Of a DNA stretch of 64,000 nucleotides, positions 7,638 to 16,242 are shown one piece after another. Within the stretch, counting starts at the first letter, position 1; each line of letters opens with the position of its first letter. Origin of the DNA: Nocardioides jiangsuensis (GTDB lineage: Bacteria; Actinomycetota; Actinomycetes; Propionibacteriales; Nocardioidaceae); contig NZ_JAIEZQ010000002.1 of NCBI RefSeq assembly GCF_019679455.1, positions 1,116,001 through 1,180,000 on the forward strand, read 5' to 3'. The translations under genes were made by a program, and so were the position numbers. The notes beneath the pieces are model-generated. The model was not told where the DNA came from. It saw only the letters and a program-made list of their open reading frames with translations, and did no database searches.

Positions 7638-8969
7638 ATGGACACCAAGGCCAGCCTGGTCGGCGAGCGGCTCCGGAACAGCTTCTGGTTCACCCCGGCC
7701 CTGATGCTCGCCGGTACGACGGTGCTGGCGTTCCTCACCGTCGCGATCGACGACAACGCCGATCCGGAGAAGGTCGCCTGGCTCAAGCCGATCGTCTACT
7801 CGGGCGGACCGGACGGCGCCCGCGAGGTGCTCGGCGTGATCGCCGCCTCGATGATCGGGGTGGCGGGCGTGGTCTTCTCGATCACCATCGTCAGCCTCCA
7901 GCTCGCCTCGGGACAGTTCGGCCCGCGGATGCTCGCCAACTTCGTCCGCGACCGCGGCAACCAGGTCACCCTCGGCACGTTCATCTCCGCGTTCCTGTAC
8001 TCCCTGCTGACGCTGCGAACCCTGCGCAGCGACGACCCGACCTCGGTGCCGCACCTGTCGGTGACGGTGGCCCTGGCCTTCGCGATTGCCGGGCTCAGCG
8101 TGCTCGTCTACTACATCCACCACGTCGCGGTCACGATCCAGGCGCCGACGCTGATCGAGACGATCACCCGGGACCTGCGCAAGGCCGTGGACGCGCTCTT
8201 CCCCGACCTCGACGGCGTCGACGAGGCCACCGAGGCGCACGGGCACGAGCTGCCGGACGGCTTCCACGACGACGCACGCCGGATCTGGTCGGGGAGCACC
8301 GGGTACGTCGACCTGATCGACCTCGACCGGCTCGTCGCGACCGCCCGCGAGCACGACCTGGTGCTGCTGCTCGAACAACGTCCCGGCCGGTTCGTCGTAC
8401 CGAACTCCACCGTCGTCCACGCCTGGCCCTCGAACCGTGTGAGCGACGACCTCGCCGACGACATCGCGGACCTGGTCATCACCGGCCCCAAGCGGACCGT
8501 GGTCCAGGACGTCGAGTTCCCGATCCGGCAGCTCGTCGAGATCGCGGTCCGCTCGCTGTCGCCCGGGCTGAACGACCCGTTCACCGCCAGCACCTGTGTC
8601 GACCAGCTCAGCGCGGGCCTCTGCGACCTCGCGCAGCGCCGGTTCCCGTCGCCGCACATCGCCGACGAGGCGGGCGTCCTGCGGGTGGTCATCGGCGACC
8701 CGGTCACCTGGCCGCGGCTGGTGGGTGGCGCGTTCGACCAGGTCCGGCAGACCGCGAAGTTCCACGCGCAGGTCTACCTGCACCTGCTCGAGGCGCTGAC
8801 CCGGATCGCCTACTGCGTCGAGGACGAGAGGCGGCTGCAGCCGCTGCTCGACGAGGGCCGTCTGGTCCTCGAGGGTGCCCGGGAGAACCTGCCCGCCGAG
8901 TCCGACCAAGACGTGGTGAAGGAGCGGCACGCGGTGCTGCTGGCCGCCGTCGAGTCGCGCCGGGCCTGA
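7638..8969 (+). CDS. DUF2254 membrane protein
   Basis: The 443-residue protein has about four membrane spans in the first 160 residues (including FWFTPALMLAGTTVLAFLTV and VIAASMIGVAGVVFSITIVS) followed by a large soluble C-terminal domain. This is the arrangement of the DUF2254 family, whose biochemical role is not known. The segment SLSPGLNDPFTASTCVDQL is a conserved part of that domain. ATG 7638 follows GAGGAGCGTGG closely. It ends the plus-strand run that starts with the MFS gene; past it lies a pair of 30-base palindromes that may end transcription. Confidence 0.75.
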   Translation: MDTKASLVGERLRNSFWFTPALMLAGTTVLAFLTVAIDDNADPEKVAWLKPIVYSGGPDGAREVLGVIAASMIGVAGVVFSITIVSLQLASGQFGPRMLANFVRDRGNQVTLGTFISAFLYSLLTLRTLRSDDPTSVPHLSVTVALAFAIAGLSVLVYYIHHVAVTIQAPTLIETITRDLRKAVDALFPDLDGVDEATEAHGHELPDGFHDDARRIWSGSTGYVDLIDLDRLVATAREHDLVLLLEQRPGRFVVPNSTVVHAWPSNRVSDDLADDIADLVITGPKRTVVQDVEFPIRQLVEIAVRSLSPGLNDPFTASTCVDQLSAGLCDLAQRRFPSPHIADEAGVLRVVIGDPVTWPRLVGGAFDQVRQTAKFHAQVYLHLLEALTRIAYCVEDERRLQPLLDEGRLVLEGARENLPAESDQDVVKERHAVLLAAVESRRA

Positions 8970-9028
8970 GGCGGTACGGCGGCAGGCGGCTGCGTCGCGC
9001 GGCGCGCCGGCCGGCCGGCCCGCGTCAG

Positions 9029-9109
9029 GTCACAACGGCACACGTGTCCCGCTGTGACACGTTCCGGCGCGGGGACCGTGCCACAACCGCACACCTGTGC
9101 CGTCGTGGC
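9029..9109. repeat. Pair of 30-bp imperfect palindromes (REP-like), copies 1 and 2
   Basis: Two 30-base imperfect palindromes occupy 9029-9058 (arms GTCACA...TGTGAC) and 9080-9109 (arms GCCAC...GTGGC). Both share the core CACAAC-x-G-CACAC. Their starts are 51 bases apart. A second pair with the same length and spacing lies at 25202-25283. They sit between convergent genes and may act as bidirectional terminators or as a REP-type element. Confidence 0.55.
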
Positions 9110-9141
9110 GGACCGGCGCCCGGGTGGCCGCCGAGGACGGT

Positions 9142-9555
9142 CTACGACGCGCGGCGCCGGCCGGGGGCGGCGCGGCGGGGCTGGTAGTCGGAGACGATGC
9201 CGAGCGTGCGGAGGCCGCGGCCGACGAGTACCAGGAAGAGCAGCAGGCACACCACCGCGCCGATCGACGCGGCGATCGTGAACACCCACGCCGGGGTCTG
9301 GCCGCGGACCGCGAGCACGCCGAAGTCGGTGGCGGCACCGACGAGGTAGAACCACGCCATCCCGGTCAGCACCGCGCCGAGCCCGTGGGCGGCGACCTGC
9401 GGCCAGGGGCCGGGGCCCGAGCGGGCCTGGCTGCGACGGCCACGCGCGACCGGCTCGCTGCGCCTGGCGCCGCCCTGGCTCCGTACCACCCCCGGCTCCG
9501 CGCGGCGGCCGGAAGGCTCCGCGCGGCGCCCGACCGGCCGGCTGGTCTCGCTCAC
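9142..9555 (-). CDS. Small membrane protein with basic N-terminal tail
   Basis: The 137-residue product has a highly basic, Arg/Pro/Ser-rich N-terminal half with no obvious fold, then two hydrophobic spans (LTGMAWFYLVGAATDFGVLAV and VFTIAASIGAVVCLLLFLVLV) and a short basic tail. I do not recognise the family. The GTG start at 9555 overlaps the stop of the upstream 79-residue membrane protein by four bases (GTGA), which indicates translational coupling. A longer open frame back to 9798 is just the shadow of that upstream gene. It ends just before the palindrome pair. Confidence 0.6.
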   Translation of the reverse strand: MSETSRPVGRRAEPSGRRAEPGVVRSQGGARRSEPVARGRRSQARSGPGPWPQVAAHGLGAVLTGMAWFYLVGAATDFGVLAVRGQTPAWVFTIAASIGAVVCLLLFLVLVGRGLRTLGIVSDYQPRRAAPGRRRAS

Positions 9556-9791
9556 TTGGACCTGTGGGCGAGCAACGCCCGGACCTGGCTGAGCAGCACC
9601 ATGATCGGGAGCACCACCAGCGCGATGCCGATGGCTCCCAGGCCGACCGCCGCCACGACCGGGCCGTCCGCCTCGAAGGTGGCCAGGCTCGTCGCGACCA
9701 GCAGGAACCCGAGGTAGACCATGACCGCCCCGAGGGCCACCGTCACGAACACGGCGACCACGCTGCTGATCGGTTTCCCCTCGTTGCTCAC
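9552..9791 (-). CDS. Small two-to-three-span membrane protein
   Basis: The 79-residue protein has hydrophobic spans at about residues 8-30 (SSVVAVFVTVALGAVMVYLG) and 42-68, separated by a short polar loop, and ends in a basic tail (LLAHRSK). No known family is recognised. It starts at ATG 9791, close behind the permease gene's 3' end (9820), so it may be a late member of the ABC operon. It is translationally coupled to the following membrane-protein gene by a GTGA overlap. Confidence 0.65.
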   Translation of the reverse strand: MSNEGKPISSVVAVFVTVALGAVMVYLGFLLVATSLATFEADGPVVAAVGLGAIGIALVVLPIMVLLSQVRALLAHRSK

Positions 9792-9819
9792 GCGCCACAG
9801 GTTATGTCATCGGCAGGTC

Positions 9820-12369
9820 TCACTCGGTGCTGATCGCTTCGAGCACATCGAGCTTCGCGGCACGTCGTGCGGGGATCACCGCGGCGAGCACACCGACCGC
9901 GGCCGCGAGCACCACGAACACGCCGAGCCGGGCCCACGGGATGTCGAGCACGTCGACGCCCTGGTCGGCGATCGCCCGCTGCAGTGCCACCCCGAACGCG
10001 ATGCCCATCAGCACGCCGAGCACCGCCCCGAGCACCGCGACGATCACCGACTCCAGCCGCACCATCCGTCGCAGCTGGGCGCGGCTCAGCCCGACCGCGC
10101 GGAGTAGGCCGACCTCCCGGGTCCGCTCGATCACCGACAGCGCGAGGGTGTTCACGATGCCGAGGACCGCGATGATCACCGCGAGGCCGAGCAGCGCGTA
10201 GATCACGTAGAGGAAGAAGTTGATCTGCTCGCGCTGCTCTTCGGCGAACTGGCTCGGGTCCTTCAGCGTCACCGTGGGCAGCTCCGCGGTGATCTCCTCG
10301 ACCGCCGTACGGATCGCCTCGGTGTCCGCCGCGTCGTCCTTGGTGAGGAACACCAGCGAGTCGAGCGGCGCGAGCCCGCCCTTCTCCAGCGTGTCGAGGG
10401 TGACCAGGTAGTTGGCCGGGATCGCGCCGGGGTTGGCGTAGATCCCGACGATCTCGAGGTCCACGGTGCCGCCCTGGAACTTCAGCCCGATCTCGTCGCC
10501 GACCCGGTAGCCCTTCTCCTGGGCGGTGGCCGCGTCCACGACCACCGTGCCGGGCTTCAGGGTCGCCAGCGCCCCGGCGACCATCGGGAACTGCAGCGCC
10601 TCGGCGAGCTGGTCGGGGTCGGCCGCGCCGACGAACGCCGAGCCGCCGCCCACGAGGTCGGGGTAGGCCTGCCGGAACTGGGCCACGGTCTCGATCCCGT
10701 CCACGTCGCGGATCTGCTCCGCGACGCTGGTGGAGAACGGGGTGCCGACCACGTTGGACACGATGAACTGCGAGGTCAGCGTCTCCTCGACGGCCTTGTC
10801 GGTGCTCGCGGTGGCCGAGCTGCCCAGGATCGACATCAGCGCGACGAGCGCGAGGCCGATCATCAGGGCCGAGGCGGTGGCCGCCGTACGACGGGGGTTG
10901 CGCAGCGAGTTCTGGGCCGCGAGCTGGCCCACGGTCCCGAACACCCGGCGGTACACCGCGCCGAGGCCGTGCACGAGCGGCTTGCCGAGCACCGGGCTCA
11001 TCAGCGACACCCCGACCAGGATCAGCAGCATCCCGCCGCCGATCGCGGAGAGCCCGTCCGTGCCGCCGTCGAGCGCGAAGCCGAGCACCATGCCACCGAT
11101 GCCGAGCACCACCATCGCGGTGCCCACGAGCATCCGGCGGTGCAGCGACGCCTCGGGCAGCGCCACGTCGTCGCGCATCGCGGCGACCGGCGGGATGCGC
11201 GAGGCGCGACGGGCCGGCAGGTAGGCCGCGAGCATCGTCACGAGGATGCCGACCGCGTAGGCGACGACCACCGTCCGGGGGTTCACCGGGAACTCGGCGG
11301 TGGACAGGTCCAGGCCGATCGCGCCGAACAGCGCGCGCAGCCCGAGCGCGAGCAGGTAGCCCGCGGCGAGCCCGACCGTGGAGCCGATCAGCCCGACCGC
11401 GAAGGCCTCGGCGAGCACGGAGCGGTTCACCTGCTTCTTCGACGCCCCCATCGCGCGGAGCAGGGCGAGCTCGCGGCTGCGCTGGGCGACCAGGATCGAG
11501 AAGGTGTTGATGATCAGGAAGGTGCCGACGACCATCGCGATCGCCGCGAAGACCAGCAGGAAGGTGTTCAGGAAGCCGAGCACCTGCGAGAGCCCCTCCT
11601 CGCCGGTCTCGATCACCTCGTCGCCGGTGCGCGCGGTGACCCCTTCGGGCAGCAGGGGTACGGCGGCGTCGACGAGCTGCTGCTGCGAGACGTCCTCGGC
11701 GGCGTTGAGCGAGATGCCGTTGTAGACGTCGCGGCCGTCGAAGAACAGCTCCTGCATCGCCTCGGGGTCGAAGATGGTCAGCGTCGCGCCGGCCAGGGAG
11801 CCCTCCCCGAACTCCACGAGCCCGACGAGCCTCGCCCTCATCGTGGGCGGGTCGCCCGGCGTGACCAGCGTGATCGTGTCGCCGACCTCGAGCTTCCCCT
11901 TCTCGGCGGTGCCCACGTCGATCGCCACCTCGCCGGTGCCGGACGGGTGCTCGCCCTCGACGTACTCCACGATCCGGTTGCCGGTCACCGACCGGGTGTC
12001 CACGTCGGAGAACGCGAGCCCGGGCGGGCCGTTGCCGCCCACGAGCTTGCCCTCGCTGCCGATCACGTAGAGGCTCTGCAGCTGGTTGTACGGGTGGACC
12101 CCGTCGGCCTCGGGCAGCGCGCGGAGCCGGTCCACGACGGCCGCGGGGATGGTGCGGTTGTCCTGCTGGGAGTCGAAGTCGTTGGCGCCGGTCGGGGCGA
12201 TCTCGGCGTCCGCCGTCCCGCCCTTGATGATGCCGCTGAACGCGCCGCCCATCGCGTCGGTGAAGATGAACGAGCCCGCCACGAACGCGACGCCGAGCAC
12301 GATCGCGAAGGCGCTGAGCAGCAGCCGGACCTTGCGGGCGAACAGGTTGCGCCAGGTGACCCGCCACAT
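9820..12369 (-). CDS. ABC transporter permease, FtsX/MacB type (duplicated core)
   Basis: The 849-residue protein starts with a single span near residues 10-30, then a large extracytoplasmic MacB-type periplasmic core domain, three spans at about 260-400 (FtsX domain 1), a second external domain and three spans at about 720-840 (FtsX domain 2). This eight-to-ten-span duplicated form is the usual actinobacterial partner of LolD/MacB-like ATPases. Such systems work as mechanotransmitters or exporters of lipoproteins, peptides or drugs rather than classic importers. It starts two bases after the ATPase gene, so the two form one complex. The substrate is unknown. Confidence 0.85.
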   Translation of the reverse strand: MWRVTWRNLFARKVRLLLSAFAIVLGVAFVAGSFIFTDAMGGAFSGIIKGGTADAEIAPTGANDFDSQQDNRTIPAAVVDRLRALPEADGVHPYNQLQSLYVIGSEGKLVGGNGPPGLAFSDVDTRSVTGNRIVEYVEGEHPSGTGEVAIDVGTAEKGKLEVGDTITLVTPGDPPTMRARLVGLVEFGEGSLAGATLTIFDPEAMQELFFDGRDVYNGISLNAAEDVSQQQLVDAAVPLLPEGVTARTGDEVIETGEEGLSQVLGFLNTFLLVFAAIAMVVGTFLIINTFSILVAQRSRELALLRAMGASKKQVNRSVLAEAFAVGLIGSTVGLAAGYLLALGLRALFGAIGLDLSTAEFPVNPRTVVVAYAVGILVTMLAAYLPARRASRIPPVAAMRDDVALPEASLHRRMLVGTAMVVLGIGGMVLGFALDGGTDGLSAIGGGMLLILVGVSLMSPVLGKPLVHGLGAVYRRVFGTVGQLAAQNSLRNPRRTAATASALMIGLALVALMSILGSSATASTDKAVEETLTSQFIVSNVVGTPFSTSVAEQIRDVDGIETVAQFRQAYPDLVGGGSAFVGAADPDQLAEALQFPMVAGALATLKPGTVVVDAATAQEKGYRVGDEIGLKFQGGTVDLEIVGIYANPGAIPANYLVTLDTLEKGGLAPLDSLVFLTKDDAADTEAIRTAVEEITAELPTVTLKDPSQFAEEQREQINFFLYVIYALLGLAVIIAVLGIVNTLALSVIERTREVGLLRAVGLSRAQLRRMVRLESVIVAVLGAVLGVLMGIAFGVALQRAIADQGVDVLDIPWARLGVFVVLAAAVGVLAAVIPARRAAKLDVLEAISTE

Positions 12370-12371
12370 GG

Positions 12372-13187
12372 TCAGGCCCCCGCGCTGGTGCCGGTGCCGG
12401 CGCCGGTCACCGCGCCGGTGACCGCCCCGGAGGTCGTGCCCGGCACCGCGTGGGCGCTGAGCGTGCCCATCACCTCGAGCACCCGCTCGGCGGTGGGGTC
12501 GCGGAGCTCGTCGACGATGCGTCCGTCGGCGAGGAAGATGACCCGGTCGGTGTACGCCGCCGCGACCGGGTCGTGGGTGACCATCACGACCGTCTGGTGG
12601 TACTCGTCGACGCTGCGTCGCAGGAGGCTGAGCACCTCGGCGCCCGACGTGGAGTCCAGGTTGCCGGTGGGCTCGTCGGCGAAGGCGATCTCGGGCCGCG
12701 ACATGAGCGCGCGGGCACAGGCCACCCGCTGCTGCTGGCCGCCGGAGAGCTCATTGGGCCGGTGGTGCAGCCGGTCGCGGAGGTTCACGGTGTCGATCAC
12801 CGCGTCGAACCAGTCCGGGTCGGGCTTGCGGCCGGCGATCGACAGCGGCAGCTCGATGTTCTCCCGCGCGGTCAGCGTCGGCACCAGGTTGAAGCTCTGG
12901 AAGACGAAGCCGATCTTGTCGCGACGCAGGGTGGTCAGCTGCTTGTCCTTGAGCGAGCCGAGCTCGGTCCCGCCGAGGTAGACCTGCCCCCTCGTGGGGG
13001 AGTCCAGCGCCGCCATGCAGTGCATGAGGGTGGACTTGCCGGAGCCGGAGGGCCCCATCACGGCGGTGAACTCACCGCGGAGGAAGTCCACGGTGACCCC
13101 GTCGACCGCGGCCACGGCCGCCTCGCCCTCGCCGTACACCTTGTGCAGGTCCACCGCTCGCGCGGCCACGCCGTTGCTGTTGGTCAT
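12372..13187 (-). CDS. ABC transporter ATP-binding protein, LolD/MacB type
   Basis: A complete nucleotide-binding domain: Walker A GPSGSGKST (45-53), Q-loop FVFQSFNLVP, signature LSGGQQQRV (147-155), Walker B with AFADEPTGNLD (ending 178) and the switch histidine in MVTHD. The FNLVP and TGNLDS segments are typical of the MacB/LolD subgroup. The C-terminus has an odd Gly/Ala/Val/Thr repeat (SGAVTGAVTGAGTGTSAGA) coded by near-identical GCGCCGGTGACC-type units, probably a slippage-prone tail without function. The permease gene follows after two bases. Starts at ATG 13187. Confidence 0.9.
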   Translation of the reverse strand: MTNSNGVAARAVDLHKVYGEGEAAVAAVDGVTVDFLRGEFTAVMGPSGSGKSTLMHCMAALDSPTRGQVYLGGTELGSLKDKQLTTLRRDKIGFVFQSFNLVPTLTARENIELPLSIAGRKPDPDWFDAVIDTVNLRDRLHHRPNELSGGQQQRVACARALMSRPEIAFADEPTGNLDSTSGAEVLSLLRRSVDEYHQTVVMVTHDPVAAAYTDRVIFLADGRIVDELRDPTAERVLEVMGTLSAHAVPGTTSGAVTGAVTGAGTGTSAGA

Positions 13188-13287
13188 CAGGGGTTCCCTC
13201 CCGGCTGAAGTAGCCCCTCCAACGTAGTGAGGCAGGTGAAGCGCTGCACCCGCTTTGGGGCCGGCCGAGGGGAACTGTGGGGGAGGA

Positions 13288-13325
13288 CCGGGGTGTGGTC
13301 AGGGACGGGTCAGGGACGACCCCGG
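13288..13325. terminator. Hairpin with tandem repeat between SDR and ABC operons
   Basis: CCGGGGT (13288-13294) can pair with ACCCCGG (13319-13325), just past the stop of the minus-strand SDR gene. The loop contains two tandem copies of GGTCAGGGACG (starting 13297 and 13308). It may end the catabolic operon before the ABC operon; there is no T-run, so this is tentative. Confidence 0.35.
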
Positions 13326-13326
13326 C

Positions 13327-14100
13327 TCAGAAGGAGCGGACCATGCCGCCGTCGCAGCGAAGCCGGACCCCGGTGACGTACGACGCGGGCTCGCTGGCCA
13401 GGAAGACGACGGCGGCGGCGAACTCCTCGGGCCGGCCGTACCGCCGTGCCGGGATCGCCTGCTCCGACGCGGCGCGGACCTCCTCCGGGGTCGACCCGCT
13501 GCGCTCGGCGCGTGCCCGGTCGAGCGCGGCGACCCGGTCGGTGTCGATCCGGCCGGGCAGCACCATGTTCACGGTGACCCCGTCCGCGGCGACCTCGGCG
13601 GCAAGGGTCTTGAGGTAGCCCGAGAGCGCCGCGCGGCCGGTGTTCGACAGCGCCAGCATCTCGATCGGCTCCTGCACCCCGCTGGAGCCGACCGCGACGA
13701 TCCGGCCCCACCCGCGCTCGCGCATCGACGGCAGCGCCGCCTCGACGAGCCGGTGGTGCTGCACCATCAGCGTCTGCAGCGCGGCCTCGAGCTTGTCGGT
13801 GGCCAAGCCCGCCGCGGTGCCGGGCGGCGGTCCGCCGCCGTTGAGCACGAGTACGTCGACGGCGCCGAACGCCTCGACCGCCTGCTGGTGGAGCCGGGCC
13901 GGTGCCTCGGGGTCCGCTAGGTCGACCGCGACGCCGATCGCGGAGGGCAGCGCAGCCGCCTGCTCCTTCGCCACGTCGCCGCGGCGGCCGGCGACCACCA
14001 CGTTGGCACCCTCGGCGGCGAAGGCCTTGGCGCAGGCCAGGCCGATGCCCGAGGTCGATCCGGGGATGAGCACGGTGCGCCCGCGGAGTCCGGTGTCCAT
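13327..14100 (-). CDS. SDR-family oxidoreductase with non-canonical active site
   Basis: The 257-residue protein has the SDR dinucleotide motif (GSTSGIGLACAKAF, residues ~12-25), NGGG at the end of the fourth strand, and VNMVLPGRIDTDRV near the end. At the active site, after the conserved serine in VGSSG, the usual Tyr-x-x-x-Lys is replaced by SNTGRAAL, so Tyr is Ser and Lys is Arg. This variant occurs in a branch of FabG-like proteins whose activity is poorly known. It is the last gene of the catabolic operon; its ATG is one base after the stop of the DHDPS-family gene. It could reduce or oxidise a hydroxy-acid intermediate, or be non-enzymatic. Confidence 0.75.
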   Translation of the reverse strand: MDTGLRGRTVLIPGSTSGIGLACAKAFAAEGANVVVAGRRGDVAKEQAAALPSAIGVAVDLADPEAPARLHQQAVEAFGAVDVLVLNGGGPPPGTAAGLATDKLEAALQTLMVQHHRLVEAALPSMRERGWGRIVAVGSSGVQEPIEMLALSNTGRAALSGYLKTLAAEVAADGVTVNMVLPGRIDTDRVAALDRARAERSGSTPEEVRAASEQAIPARRYGRPEEFAAAVVFLASEPASYVTGVRLRCDGGMVRSF

Positions 14101-14101
14101 G

Positions 14102-15010
14102 TCAGGAAGCTCCTTCTGTCGAGTCGGCGACGGCGGCCAGGTGCGCCGGCATCAGGCTCAGTATCGTCTCCGGCGCCGTGCGCGCGGGTGCCCGGACCGA
14201 GGACTCGGCGAACACCCCGCGTCGTCGCAGGATCTCCTTGCGCAGCGCGAGCCCGATGCCCGGCTGGGCCTCGAAGTTCACCAGCGGCAGCCACGGCGCG
14301 AACGCCGCCCGGGCCTCGGTGAAGCCTCCACGTGCCCAGGCGTCGAGCGCGGCACGCAACCCCTCGGGGTGGGAGAAGCCGGTCATCGCTCCCGCGGCGC
14401 CGGCGGCGAGCTCGTCGAGCAGGCCCACCCCGCCGAGCCCGCCGAAGACGGGGACGTCGGTCCCCGCGGTGAGCGCGCCGATCGCCGCGCTGGTCGGGGG
14501 AGCCTCGGACTTCACCGCCACCACGAACGGGCAGTCGGCGAGCACCTGCAGCACCGCGGCGGCGGTGATCCGCACGCCCGAGGCTTCCGGGTAGTCCTGG
14601 AGCACGATGCCGGCGCCCGTGACGCGGTGGACCGCGTCGAGGTGCCGGGCCAGGACGGTCGGGTCGGCGGTGTTGGCCTGCACCATGACCCCGGCCAGCG
14701 CCGGGCCGGCCGCGGCGGCCGCCGTACGCGCCTGCTCCACGGCGACCGCGGTGGTGCGGGCGGAGACGCCGACCACCAGCGGAGTCCCCGGTGCCTGCTT
14801 CGCGACCGTCTCGACGACGGCGGACTGCTCCGCGGAGTCGAGCGCGACACCCTCGCCGAAGACGCCGAGCACGACGAGCCCGTCGGTAGGGACCCCGAGG
14901 TAGAGGTCGACCTCGCGGCGCAGCGAGTCGTGGTCCACCTCGAGGGCGGGGCCGTGGAAGGGGGTGGCGAGCACGCCCCACAGCCCGTGACGCAGGGGAG
15001 TGGTGTTCAT
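14102..15010 (-). CDS. DHDPS/NAL-family aldolase or dehydratase
   Basis: The 302-residue TIM-barrel protein carries the class I aldolase features of the dihydrodipicolinate synthase family: Schiff-base Lys167 in VVAVKSEAPP, Tyr140 in LQDYPEASG, and GVFGEG (49-54) where DHDPS has GTTGE. The altered motif and the operon argue against lysine synthesis. More likely it cleaves or dehydrates a 2-oxo acid, for example 4-hydroxy-2-oxoglutarate or a related compound (inference). ATG 15010 overlaps the stop of the L-2-hydroxyglutarate oxidase gene by four bases (ATGA). Confidence 0.75.
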   Translation of the reverse strand: MNTTPLRHGLWGVLATPFHGPALEVDHDSLRREVDLYLGVPTDGLVVLGVFGEGVALDSAEQSAVVETVAKQAPGTPLVVGVSARTTAVAVEQARTAAAAAGPALAGVMVQANTADPTVLARHLDAVHRVTGAGIVLQDYPEASGVRITAAAVLQVLADCPFVVAVKSEAPPTSAAIGALTAGTDVPVFGGLGGVGLLDELAAGAAGAMTGFSHPEGLRAALDAWARGGFTEARAAFAPWLPLVNFEAQPGIGLALRKEILRRRGVFAESSVRAPARTAPETILSLMPAHLAAVADSTEGAS

Positions 15011-16242
15011 CGGTCCTGGTTCCTTTCAGCGGAGGTGCCGAGATGGCCGCGCCGGAGCGCCTCGGTGACGATGTGCTCGGCGATCGCGAGCGCGGAGGTG
15101 GCGCCGGGCGAGGGTGCGTTGCGCACGTGCACGACCCGGTCGGTGCCGGTGATCACGAAGTCGTCGACGAGCCGGCCGCGGGCGTCCATGGCCTGGGCCC
15201 GGATCCCGCGCGGTCCGCGGGTGACGTCGGCGGTGTCGATGCCGGGCACGTACTTGCGGGCCTCGGCGACGAACGCGGCCGGGCTGAGCGCGGTCCGCGA
15301 CTCCCGTACGGCGGCCGCGACGTTGCCGGCCGCGAACCGCCAGAAGCCGGGGAAGCCCACGGCGTCGCGCACGTCGCGCGGCACGACCTGCCGCGGCCGG
15401 TACGCCTCGCGGCCCAGGGACAGGAACGCGTTCGGGCCGAGCATCACCGCTCCGTCCACGCGCTTGGTCAGATGCACGCCGAGGAACGGGTAGCGCGGGT
15501 CGGGAACGGGGTAGATCAGCCCGTTGACCAGGTGCCGCTTGGCCGGGGCGAGCATGAAGTAGTCGCCGTAGAACGGCACGATCCGCGGGTCGCGGGTCTC
15601 CCCGGCCCGGCGGGCGAGCCGGTCGGACTGGAGCCCCGCGCAGGTGATGACCAGGTCGAACTCGTCGGTGCCACCGGCGGTGCCGACCCGGACCGTGCTG
15701 CCGCGCTGCTCCAGGGCGGTGACCTCGTGGCCGAGGCGCAGGGTGCCGCCGGCGTCGCGGAGCTCAGCGGCGAGCGCGGTGGTCATCGCGGGGTAGTCGA
15801 CGATCGCGGTGTGGGGGGAGTGCAGGGCCCGGATGCCGCGGGAGTGCGGCTCGACCGCGCGGATCTCGTCGGCGTCGATGATCCGCACGTCGGGGACTCC
15901 GTTGGCGACCGCGCGGGCGTGGATCGCGTCGAGCCGCGCGGACTCCCGCTCGTCGAGGGCCACCACGACCTTGCCGCACTCGTCGTAGGCGATGTCGTGG
16001 CGCTGCACGAACTCCTGGAGGAGGTGGACGCCGCGCCGGCACAGCGTCGCCTTGAGGCTGCCCGGGTCGTAGTAGAGCCCGGCGTGGACGACGCCGCTGT
16101 TGTGCCCGGTCTGGTGCGCGGCGAGGCCGTCCTCCTTCTCGAACAGAGTGACCTCTGCACCCTCCAGACGCCGGCTCAGGTGCCGCGCGACGGCGGTGCC
16201 GATGATGCCGCCGCCGACGACCGCGACGCGGACCCCGCTCAC
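15007..16242 (-). CDS. lhgO: L-2-hydroxyglutarate oxidase (LhgO-like)
   Basis: The 411-residue FAD-dependent oxidoreductase begins with a Rossmann FAD motif (VAVVGGGIIGTAVARHL). The next block, HQTGHNSGVVHAGLYY, is characteristic of L-2-hydroxyglutarate oxidase/dehydrogenase and the family named YgaF/LhgO. It oxidises L-2-hydroxyglutarate to 2-oxoglutarate, passing electrons to quinone or oxygen (family knowledge). The start is GTG 16242, overlapping the CoA-transferase stop by four bases (GTGA). Its presence with glutaryl-CoA dehydrogenase and a class III CoA-transferase supports a glutarate/2-hydroxyglutarate pathway, since in E. coli glutarate is hydroxylated to this substrate. Confidence 0.85.
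   Translation of the reverse strand: MSGVRVAVVGGGIIGTAVARHLSRRLEGAEVTLFEKEDGLAAHQTGHNSGVVHAGLYYDPGSLKATLCRRGVHLLQEFVQRHDIAYDECGKVVVALDERESARLDAIHARAVANGVPDVRIIDADEIRAVEPHSRGIRALHSPHTAIVDYPAMTTALAAELRDAGGTLRLGHEVTALEQRGSTVRVGTAGGTDEFDLVITCAGLQSDRLARRAGETRDPRIVPFYGDYFMLAPAKRHLVNGLIYPVPDPRYPFLGVHLTKRVDGAVMLGPNAFLSLGREAYRPRQVVPRDVRDAVGFPGFWRFAAGNVAAAVRESRTALSPAAFVAEARKYVPGIDTADVTRGPRGIRAQAMDARGRLVDDFVITGTDRVVHVRNAPSPGATSALAIAEHIVTEALRRGHLGTSAERNQDR

Noticed and set aside
5249-7786. 845-residue minus-strand open frame opposite the MFS and antiporter genes
   Set aside because: Arg/Glu/Asp/His-rich shadow without domains.
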